This document shows positions 54,975 to 61,343 of a DNA stretch of 64,000 bases, one piece after another. The notes under the pieces were generated by a model. The model searched no databases. It saw only the letters and a program-made list of their open reading frames with translations, and was not told the DNA's origin. A program made the translations under genes and the position numbers. Source of the stretch: Variovorax flavidus (lineage in GTDB: Bacteria; Pseudomonadota; Gammaproteobacteria; Burkholderiales; Burkholderiaceae_C); NCBI RefSeq assembly GCF_030317145.1, contig NZ_JASZYE010000001.1, positions 992,001-1,056,000 on the forward strand, given 5' to 3'. Numbering within the stretch: position 1 is the first letter of the stretch; each line of letters begins with the position of its first letter.

Positions 54975-55759
54975 ACGCCATGTCGCCACAGCACAACCCC
55001 ATCCTCGCCGGCAAGAAGGCGCTGGTGGTGGGCATCGCGAACGAGCACTCGATCGCCTACGGCTGTGCGAATGCCTTCCGCAGCCTCGGCGCCGAACTGG
55101 CGATCACCTATCTCAACGAGAAGGCGCGCCCGCATGTCGAGCCGCTGGCGAAGGCACTGGACGCGCCCATCGTGCTGCCGCTCGACGTCGAGCAGCCGGG
55201 GCAACTCGAAGCCGTGTTCAAGGCCATCGAGGACCAGTGGGGACGGCTCGACATCCTCGTGCACTCCATCGCGTTCGCGCCGAAGGCCGATCTGCAGGGC
55301 GGCCTGCTCGATTGCTCGGCGGAGGGCTTCGGGCGTGCGATGGACGTGTCATGCCACTCCTTCGTTCGCATGGCCCGGCTCGCGGCACCGCTGATGACCG
55401 AGGGCGGCACCATGATGGCGATGAGCTACCTCGGTGCGCAGAAGGTGGTGCCCAACTACAACGTGATGGGGCCGGTGAAGGCAGCGCTGGAGGCCGTCTG
55501 CCGCTATCTCGCCTTCGAACTCGGCCCCAAGGGCATCCGCGTGCATCCGGTGTCGCCCGGCCCGCTCAAGACGCGCGCCGCCTCGGGGCTGAAGGATTTC
55601 GACCTGCTGCTCACCGAGGCCGCGAACCGCGCGCCGGTAGGGGAACTGGTCGACATCGACGATGTCGGCTTTGCCTGCGCCTACCTCGCGACGCCGTATG
55701 CACGGAGGCTGACGGGGCAGACGCTGTTCGTGGATGGTGGCGTGAACATCATGGGGTGA
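54971..55759 (+). CDS. fabI: Enoyl-[acyl-carrier-protein] reductase FabI
   Basis: A 262-residue FabI: ALVVGIANEHSIAYGCA (NADH motif), HSIAFAPKADL, the catalytic Tyr/Lys arrangement in NYNVMGPVKAALEA, and PISPGPLKTRAASG-like HPVSPGPLKTRAASG. It reduces enoyl-ACP in fatty acid synthesis. Its location behind pta and ackA is the conserved placement in this type of cluster and probably marks a second, conditionally expressed FabI. A second ATG at 54980 is possible. Confidence 0.93.
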   Translation: MNAMSPQHNPILAGKKALVVGIANEHSIAYGCANAFRSLGAELAITYLNEKARPHVEPLAKALDAPIVLPLDVEQPGQLEAVFKAIEDQWGRLDILVHSIAFAPKADLQGGLLDCSAEGFGRAMDVSCHSFVRMARLAAPLMTEGGTMMAMSYLGAQKVVPNYNVMGPVKAALEAVCRYLAFELGPKGIRVHPVSPGPLKTRAASGLKDFDLLLTEAANRAPVGELVDIDDVGFACAYLATPYARRLTGQTLFVDGGVNIMG

Positions 55760-55835
55760 GTGGGGGCTTGAGTCTCTTGCGTATGCTCCCCGTTGTTTTG
55801 TTCGCAACCCATCATCTGTCTGAAAGTACCTGCCG

Positions 55836-56864
55836 ATGACCGCTCGCATTCCCGCAACCCTGATCCCCGGCGATGGCATCGGCCCCGAAATCGTCGACTC
55901 GGCGCTGGCCGCACTCGATGCGCTGGACGCCCCGTTCGAATGGGACCGGCAGATCGCGGGCCTCGGCGGCGTGCAACTGGCGGGCGACCCGCTGCCTGCC
56001 GCGACGCTCGACAGCATCCGCCGCACCCGGCTGGCCCTGAAGGGCCCGCTGGAAACGCCTTCGGGCGGCGGCTACCGGTCGTCCAACGTGCGCCTGCGCG
56101 AGGAATTCCAGCTCTACGCGAACCTGCGCCCCGCGCTCACCATCATTCCGGGCGGGCGCTTCGACAAGATCGACCTGATGGTCGTGCGCGAGAACCTCGA
56201 AGGGCTCTACATCGGGCACGAGCACTACGTGCGCATCGACGACGACCCGCACGCGGTCGGCATGGCGACCGGCATCAATACCCGCCAGGGCTGCCACCGC
56301 CTGCTCGAATACGCCTTCGAGACCGCCATCGCGACAGGCCGGAAGAAGGTGACGCTGGTGCACAAGGCCAACATCATGAAAGTGCTGACCGGCCTGTTCC
56401 TGGAGACCGGCCTGCAACTCTACGAGCAGAAGTACAAGGGCCGGTTCGAACTCGACACCATCATCGTCGACGCCTGCGCGATGAAGCTGGTGCTCAACCC
56501 ATGGCAGTTCGACATGCTGGTCACCACCAACCTGTTCGGCGACATCCTGTCCGACCTCGTGGCCGGGCTGGTCGGCGGCCTTGGCATGGCGCCGGGCGCC
56601 AACATCGGAACCGATGCGGCGATCTTCGAAGCGGTCCATGGCTCGGCGCCCGACATCGCTGGCAAGGGCATTGCGAATCCGACAGCGTTGCTGCTTGCGG
56701 CGGCGCTGATGCTCGACCACTGCAAGCTGCCCGAGAAGGCGAAGCGGCTGCGCCGGGCGATCGACGACACGCTCAACGTCGACAAGGTCAGGACGGGCGA
56801 TCTGGGCGGCAGCGCGTCGACGGCGGAGTTCACGCAGGCGCTGGTGCGACGGATCGCGAACTAG
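55836..56864 (+). CDS. NAD-type isocitrate dehydrogenase (IDH/IMDH family)
   Basis: The 342-residue protein has IPGDGIGPEIVDSALAALDAL, the substrate segment PLETPSGGGYRSSNVRLREEF, RENLEGLYIGHE, LVHKANIMKVLTGLF (catalytic Lys) and TTNLFGDILSDLVAGLVGG. These fit NAD-dependent isocitrate dehydrogenase better than LeuB or homoisocitrate dehydrogenase. It feeds 2-oxoglutarate formation. It shares a CTAG stop quartet with the convergent small gene. It may be separate from the fabI operon, since 76 bp with a possible promoter lie between. Confidence 0.85.
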   Translation: MTARIPATLIPGDGIGPEIVDSALAALDALDAPFEWDRQIAGLGGVQLAGDPLPAATLDSIRRTRLALKGPLETPSGGGYRSSNVRLREEFQLYANLRPALTIIPGGRFDKIDLMVVRENLEGLYIGHEHYVRIDDDPHAVGMATGINTRQGCHRLLEYAFETAIATGRKKVTLVHKANIMKVLTGLFLETGLQLYEQKYKGRFELDTIIVDACAMKLVLNPWQFDMLVTTNLFGDILSDLVAGLVGGLGMAPGANIGTDAAIFEAVHGSAPDIAGKGIANPTALLLAAALMLDHCKLPEKAKRLRRAIDDTLNVDKVRTGDLGGSASTAEFTQALVRRIAN

Positions 56865-57070
56865 GCGTCCAGCGGCACGCCTCCGCCGAAATGGGCCACC
56901 CACTGGTCCCACAGTTCCTGGTGGACTGCGACGAACGGATGGTGCCAGTTGCTCAGCATCTGGAGCTGGACGCCCTGCGCCTGCAGCCAGCTTTCGGCCA
57001 GCGCCGACTGCCAATCCAGCATCGGCTGAAAGAATCCATAAGCGATGGGCAAGGGATTCGCGGTGCTCAT
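56861..57070 (-). CDS. Small hypothetical protein, 69 aa
   Basis: Unrecognised. It starts MSTANPLPIAYGFFQPMLDW, rich in aromatics, with QSALAESWLQAQGVQLQML and WHHPFVAVHQELWDQWVAHFGG. The amphipathic, Trp-rich helices recall small phasin- or granule-associated peptides, but this is only a resemblance. GGAGAC lies before the ATG. Its stop and that of the convergent dehydrogenase share the bases CTAG (56861-56864). Confidence 0.6.
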   Translation of the reverse strand: MSTANPLPIAYGFFQPMLDWQSALAESWLQAQGVQLQMLSNWHHPFVAVHQELWDQWVAHFGGGVPLDA

Positions 57071-57102
57071 GTCTGTCTCCACACGACGGGTCTGGCGCAA
57101 GC

Positions 57103-58497
57103 CTAGTGAACTCCCGCCGAAGCTTCAAGCATCGAAACAACCCGCTGCACTTTGCCGCTGCGACCACGGCTGACCTCGCCGCTGCGGCAGTGGATGTGAA
57201 CGCCGCCCGCGCCCTGCCCCGCCAGAAAGTCCGACAACACCGCACGCGCCCGCTGCAGGCTTGAATCGGCTGTCTCGCCATGCAGGCCCGTGCGCAGCAG
57301 CAGCTGGCAGGGCCCTTGTTGCTCCAACTGGAAATCGAACAGGCCGGCGTCGTCTTCGAGCACCGTGCTCACCGCGAGCGGTGTGATTCGGACCATCGGA
57401 TCGCCCGGCCGACCCAGTTGCAGCGAGTCGTCGTTGCGGCCCTGGACTTCGATCACCGGATGATGAGAGCCGCATTCACAGGATTCGGCATGCAGCGTCA
57501 CGCGGTCGCCCAGGTCGTAGCGGATCAGCGGCTGCACATGGTTCGCAAGGTTGGTCAGCAAGGCGGTCGCGCCGGCCTCGCCGGCCGGTACTTCGCGGCC
57601 CTGTTCGTCGACCGATTCGAGGATCGCCCAGTCGCTGTTCAGGTGCAGGTTGCCGAAACGGCACTCGGAGGCGAGCGCGAGGAATTCCGAAGCGCCGTAG
57701 CTGTTCGCGACGCGGCAATCCAAGGCCTGTTGCAGGTATTCGCGCGTCGCTGCCGAAAGATCTTCACCACCCGTCCACAGTGCGCCCGGCGCTGCTTCGA
57801 ACCGTCCGGCCTGCCGCTCCTCCGCCAGCAGCACGGCGACGCTGGGATAGGTGGCGACCACTGTCGGCGCCAGCGCATTGAGTTCCGCCACCAGTTCACG
57901 GGCGGGCTGCAGGAACGAGATGCCATGCAGGCTGCTCGCCATCGCGGGATTCAAGCGGCGCAAGCGCTCCATCGACACCCAACTCGCGAAGTGACCGCCC
58001 GTCGCGCCGACGAAGGCGATGCGCTCGGGGATGGACCATGGATTCGTCGTCCGCTGCAGCGCGGGCCCGCGCCAGAATTCGAGCGCGTCATACACCGCCA
58101 TTGCCTTGGCATCCTGCGCGAACATCGCCGGCTCGCCGGTGCTGCCCGAGCTTTCCCACACGACGTAGCGGCCGCAGAAGGCGTCGGCGATGCAGGAACA
58201 GTCGGATGCGAAGTGGTGCAGCTCGTCGAGCCGAAGCGCCGGATCGGTGACCCAGTCGTCGAACTGCTGCATCAATTCAGCCTTGCGTGCGATCGGAAGA
58301 TCGGCGAGACGCCAATGCGCCGGATCGCGGCCTGCCAAGAGCTTGCGATAAAGCGCCGATCCGCTCGCCGCCGAGCCGAGCAGGCTCGCCAGGCGCTGCG
58401 CCCGCCGGCCGGCAAGTGCATCCGCGCGCGCATGCGAGGCCACTGCGACGTCGGCGGAGACGCAGCTCGTCAGCCAGGGATCGAAGGGCGGCAGCAT
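57103..58497 (-). CDS. PaaK-like adenylate-forming protein
   Basis: A 464-residue protein of the phenylacetate-CoA ligase/coenzyme F390 synthetase-like group. The AMP-binding P-loop is VVWESSGSTGEPAMF (about residue 113), NSYGASEFLALASEC is the A5-type motif, and IRYDLGDRV the A7-type motif. The catalytic Lys region SGKVQRVV is near the C-terminus. It likely activates an aromatic or hydroxy acid as an adenylate. The small gene downstream is 33 bp away and may be in its operon. Confidence 0.83.
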   Translation of the reverse strand: MLPPFDPWLTSCVSADVAVASHARADALAGRRAQRLASLLGSAASGSALYRKLLAGRDPAHWRLADLPIARKAELMQQFDDWVTDPALRLDELHHFASDCSCIADAFCGRYVVWESSGSTGEPAMFAQDAKAMAVYDALEFWRGPALQRTTNPWSIPERIAFVGATGGHFASWVSMERLRRLNPAMASSLHGISFLQPARELVAELNALAPTVVATYPSVAVLLAEERQAGRFEAAPGALWTGGEDLSAATREYLQQALDCRVANSYGASEFLALASECRFGNLHLNSDWAILESVDEQGREVPAGEAGATALLTNLANHVQPLIRYDLGDRVTLHAESCECGSHHPVIEVQGRNDDSLQLGRPGDPMVRITPLAVSTVLEDDAGLFDFQLEQQGPCQLLLRTGLHGETADSSLQRARAVLSDFLAGQGAGGVHIHCRSGEVSRGRSGKVQRVVSMLEASAGVH

Positions 58498-58587
58498 GGT
58501 GCGATGGCAAACAGCCGGTCATGGTGGACGCACTCGCCGGCAATGCAAAGAGGATTTGCGTACGGGCGTGAGGCTCAGAGGGGCTTC

Positions 58588-58615
58588 TTCAAACGATAAG
58601 TGCCGTCGCTATACT
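58588..58615 (+). promoter_or_regulatory. Promoter of the C4-like RNA
   Basis: TTCAAA (58588-58593) and TATACT (58610-58615) are spaced 16 bp, giving a start near 58622 at the beginning of the structured RNA. It is one of the clearest sigma-70 -10 boxes in this part of the window. Confidence 0.5.
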
Positions 58616-58621
58616 CCGGCC

Positions 58622-58730
58622 CGTCACGTCACCAAAAGGCGTGATCGGGCGTGGAAGCCCGGCTATCACCCCTGCGACGAAAGCCGCAGGCTCCGCAGGA
58701 CCAGCGGCTTTTTCGTTCGCGCCCCTTTTT
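58622..58730 (+). ncRNA. Phage C4-type antisense RNA candidate
   Basis: About 109 nt with two stable elements. The first hairpin is GTGAT-CGGGC-loop-GCCCG-ATCAC (58641-58669), including the GGCTATCACCCCTGCGAC segment that I recall from C4 RNAs of phages P1/P7. The second is a long stem CGAAAGCCGC...GCGGCTTTTTCG (58678-58714). A GCGCCCC followed by five T residues (58719-58730) ends it. In phages, C4 RNA represses an anti-repressor gene translated just downstream. The match is from memory, not a model search. Confidence 0.55.
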
Positions 58731-58867
58731 AGGCGGCTCGGACGGGAGGGCTCACGCCCTGCCGGTTCTCGCAAGGGGTGTCCGGTCTTCCACCCCGTTC
58801 GAGCTGCCGCCATCACGTGGAAGTGAGTGCGGCGGTTGTAGCAAACCACACTCCTTGGAGGCCATTC
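58731..58867 (+). other. Leader between C4-like RNA and small gene (Ash/Icd-like coding trace)
   Basis: Part of a 370-bp stretch without a normal gene (58498-58867). The frame of the downstream gene is open back to 58778 and encodes SSCRHHVEVSAAVVANHTP, which resembles the tails of small Ash/Icd-like prophage proteins. There is no ribosome binding site for that longer form, so it may be a relic overlapping the C4 target region. Confidence 0.35.
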
Positions 58868-59152
58868 ATGGCTCACCCTATCTGCGCGCCCGCGCGCCTC
58901 CCCAACGATCCCCCCGCCGGCCAGAGTCCGCTTCGACAAGTCAAGGCCGAACTCGCCGAACTGGAAAAGACGCATCACGGCATCGTCCGGATCATCGAAC
59001 TGCTTCAGAACGCGCCCCTTTGGCTGAGGGAGAAACACCGCATGGACCCCGTCCACGCAAACGCCTTCGTCGACTTGGTCAAGGCGGAACTCGATCGCCG
59101 GTTTGACGCCGCACGGGCGACCCTCGAAGCGATGGTCGTTCGCGACGCCTGA
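58868..59152 (+). CDS. Small hypothetical protein, 94 aa, behind phage-type leader
   Basis: The protein begins MAHPICAPARLPNDPPAG, a disordered stretch, then forms two amphipathic helices (RQVKAELAELEKTHHGIVRI and FVDLVKAELDRRFDAARATL). No family is recognised. GGAGG lies 8 bp before the ATG. Position behind a C4-type RNA suggests a mobile-element accessory gene. Its stop is directly followed by the left direct repeat. Confidence 0.65.
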   Translation: MAHPICAPARLPNDPPAGQSPLRQVKAELAELEKTHHGIVRIIELLQNAPLWLREKHRMDPVHANAFVDLVKAELDRRFDAARATLEAMVVRDA

Positions 59153-59184
59153 GTCAACGCCCCATGCGCGCGTCGTAGCTGCGC
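59153..59184. repeat. Direct repeat, left copy (attL-like)
   Basis: Thirty-one of 32 bases equal 60925-60956; 27 in a row (59158-59184) are identical. On the minus strand it encodes the C-terminus SYDARMGR and stop of the lipoprotein gene, with one silent change in the last Arg codon. Confidence 0.8.
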
Positions 59185-59278
59185 ATCGCGGCCATTTCGC
59201 AAATCATTTTTATGCAAATGGCCGCGATTCACATCGTTTTTATGCAGGATTTACCGTTTTTCTAGCTAGGATCGCGAA
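59185..59278 (+). promoter_or_regulatory. AT-rich fic upstream region with inverted and direct repeats
   Basis: A perfect 13-bp inverted repeat (59185-59197 and 59216-59228, ATCGCGGCCATTT arms) surrounds an 18-nt loop. A direct repeat TC(A/G)TTTTTATGCA occurs at 59204-59216 and 59234-59246, exactly 30 bp (about three helical turns) apart. TAGGAT at 59267-59272 could be a -10, which would give an almost leaderless message starting at the ATG. The layout suggests tight repression. Confidence 0.5.
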
Positions 59279-60889
59279 ATGGCACAGAGAAATTCGCGGC
59301 CGCCAACGCCAGAGCTTGCCGGCGATCCAATCGGCGGGGCATGGCTTGCGCGCGAATTCGACCTTGAATTGGTTCAACCTCTCCACGTGCGTAGTGAGAT
59401 CGGCCCTCGCCGACACACAGTACATCGCGCCGACCATCGGCGGGAAGTCCATCAAGAACCAACGCGGCCGGACTCCACATTGCCGGCCCATCTCACCTTC
59501 TTTCTCAAGCACGAGGGTGCGCACCTCGAACTCTTGGCGCGCCTTTTCGATCGGGTGGATCCGCAATTGCTCGTCGATTGGGTGCGCTCCGAGCCTACCG
59601 GGCAATACGCGCGCCGTGCGGGCTTCCTCTACGAGTGGATCACAAGGCGCGAACTCGATGTGGAAAGCAAGCTAATCGGTGGCCGGTATGTCGATGCCCT
59701 GGATCCGGACGGCCAGTTGGTTGCTTCAACGAGCGTGAACGTCGGCCGATGGCGTGTGCGCGACAACATGCCTGGCACCAGTGATTTCTGCCCAACGGTG
59801 CGCCTCACACCGCAGGTTCGTGCGGGCATTGAGTTCGACCTGGCCGGCGCATTGAGCAAGGAGGAAGCCGAGTTCGGCGCAGAGGTCTTGCGCCGCAGCG
59901 CCGTTTGGATGACTCTGCGAGAGAGCCGATCGAGCTTCCTGATCGAAGGCGAGCAAGATCAAGTGAATCGCGTCCGACGCTTCGCTGCGGTGATGGAAAC
60001 GCGCACCGGCGGGGGCGAGATTCCGCTGACAGGCGAGGATCTGGCCAAGCTTCAGCGCGACATTCTGGGAGAGGCGACGACGCTCGCATCGTTCGGGCTC
60101 CGGCAATCGCCAGTATTCGTCGGCGAGACCGTGCGCTACGAAAACGTCGTGCACTACGTTGCGCCCGACTGGCCTGATGTGGCTCCGATGCTCAACGGGT
60201 TGCGAGCCTTTGTGGATCGAACGAAGAGCGCGTCGGCCACCGCCCGCGCCGCCGTTGCCTCATTCGGGTTCGTGTACATCCATCCCTTGGCCGACGGTAA
60301 TGGCCGTGTTCACCGATTCTTGATCAATGACGTCCTGCGGCGCGATGGCGCAATTCACGCGCCCTTCATCCTTCCAATTTCCGCCTTGATCACGGAGCAC
60401 TCCGTGGAACGCGCACGCTATGACGAGGCGCTCGAAGCATTCTCGCGACCGTTGATGGAGCGCTACGCCGACCGGTACCGCTTCGCAAGGGAATCCGAGG
60501 TGCAGCCTGACGGCATCCTGTCGAATTTCCATTTCGATGCGTACGCAGACGCTCGACTCGCCTGGCGGTTTCTCGATCTGACGAGTCACGTCGAATACAC
60601 CGCCGGCCTCCTCGCACGCACGATTCAACAGGAGATGCATGCCCAAGCCTCGTTCATTCGAAGCCTTGGCCAAGCGCGAGCGGCCGTAAAGGAAATCATC
60701 GAAGGCCCGGACCCCGACGTGGACGCAATCATCCGTTCGACACGAGAGAACAATGGTACGCGTTCGGGAAGCCTGGCCAAAAGATACCCGGCCTTGCAGA
60801 ACGACGCGATATGGGAAAAGGTCGCGGCCGCTGTCGCAGAAGCGTTTGCCTCCCAACCGTCGAAGGCCGACGACGAAAACGCCGACTAG
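59279..60889 (+). CDS. Fic-domain protein (AMP/NMP transferase, class II)
   Basis: The 536-residue protein has an N-terminal helical region (about 60-120; PAHLTFFLKHEGAHLELLARLF). The inhibitory helix motif SFLIEG (Ser219-Gly224, matching S/T-x3-E-G/N) lies before the core, and the Fic core motif HPLADGNGRVHR is at residues 335-346. Both active-site and self-inhibition motifs are intact, so it should be a regulated nucleotidyl-transferase acting on a protein. Inhibition from the N-terminal side makes it class II. A C-terminal helical domain (about 430-520) follows. It is enclosed by direct repeats and more AT-rich upstream, consistent with acquisition; a defence or toxin-like role is possible. 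Confidence 0.88.
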   Translation: MAQRNSRPPTPELAGDPIGGAWLAREFDLELVQPLHVRSEIGPRRHTVHRADHRREVHQEPTRPDSTLPAHLTFFLKHEGAHLELLARLFDRVDPQLLVDWVRSEPTGQYARRAGFLYEWITRRELDVESKLIGGRYVDALDPDGQLVASTSVNVGRWRVRDNMPGTSDFCPTVRLTPQVRAGIEFDLAGALSKEEAEFGAEVLRRSAVWMTLRESRSSFLIEGEQDQVNRVRRFAAVMETRTGGGEIPLTGEDLAKLQRDILGEATTLASFGLRQSPVFVGETVRYENVVHYVAPDWPDVAPMLNGLRAFVDRTKSASATARAAVASFGFVYIHPLADGNGRVHRFLINDVLRRDGAIHAPFILPISALITEHSVERARYDEALEAFSRPLMERYADRYRFARESEVQPDGILSNFHFDAYADARLAWRFLDLTSHVEYTAGLLARTIQQEMHAQASFIRSLGQARAAVKEIIEGPDPDVDAIIRSTRENNGTRSGSLAKRYPALQNDAIWEKVAAAVAEAFASQPSKADDENAD

Positions 60890-60924
60890 CTCTCCCTTCG
60901 GCACATGAAGTGCATGCGGCAGAC

Positions 60925-60956
60925 GTCAGCGCCCCATGCGCGCGTCGTAGCTGCGC
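60925..60956. repeat. Direct repeat, right copy (attR-like)
   Basis: Right copy of the 32-bp repeat, forming the 3' end of the lipoprotein gene. The gene reads through normally into its stop codon here, so this junction keeps the host gene intact. Confidence 0.8.
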
Positions 60957-61309
60957 GAAACGCGATCGATCAGCCCCGGGTCCCTCGGACCCGTGGCGTC
61001 GAACTGCACGCGCACGCTGCCATCGGCCTGCTGACGGACCGAGGCCGTCACGGTGCCCTGCCCGGCGCGGCCGACGACGGTGCCGCTGCCGCGGTCCTCG
61101 ACGCTGACCGCCAGCCCCTGGTCGCGCATGGCGCCTGCGGCGGCAGCAAAGGACCGGTCGAAGCTCGCGGGCATCGCGCCCGGCACGGGGTAGCCGTAGT
61201 AGGCGCACCCCGCCAGCCCCAGCACCACGGCCCCCGCGAGGGCGCGCGCCGTGCTCGCTACCGTGCGCGCCGCAAGCGGACTGTCGCGCCTGATCGTGAA
61301 AGCCTTCAT
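60926..61309 (-). CDS. Small lipoprotein, 127 aa
   Basis: The signal carries a lipobox LAGC (LGLAGCAYYGYPVPG, Cys about 35). The mature domain is a compact beta-rich fold (GLAVSVEDRGSGTVVGRAGQG and VTASVRQQADGSVRVQF) ending SRSYDARMGR, as in BPTD-like small Burkholderiales lipoproteins. Its function is unknown. Its last codons are duplicated at 59153-59184. It follows the RND transporter gene by 34 bp, so it may be the end of that operon. Confidence 0.8.
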   Translation of the reverse strand: MKAFTIRRDSPLAARTVASTARALAGAVVLGLAGCAYYGYPVPGAMPASFDRSFAAAAGAMRDQGLAVSVEDRGSGTVVGRAGQGTVTASVRQQADGSVRVQFDATGPRDPGLIDRVSRSYDARMGR

Positions 61310-61343
61310 GTGGACCTCCGTCTGGGTGTCGGGCGCCGCCCGG

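Larger units (their letters stand above)
59153..60956. mobile_element. Putative 1.8-kb integrated element carrying a fic gene
   Basis: A segment bounded by 32-bp direct repeats and containing only the fic gene. The right repeat is the 3' end of the lipoprotein gene (last eight codons plus stop), and the left repeat is a copy of it. That is the usual outcome of tyrosine-recombinase integration into a gene's 3' end. No integrase or relaxase is inside, so it would need mobilising in trans or be decayed. Confidence 0.55.
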
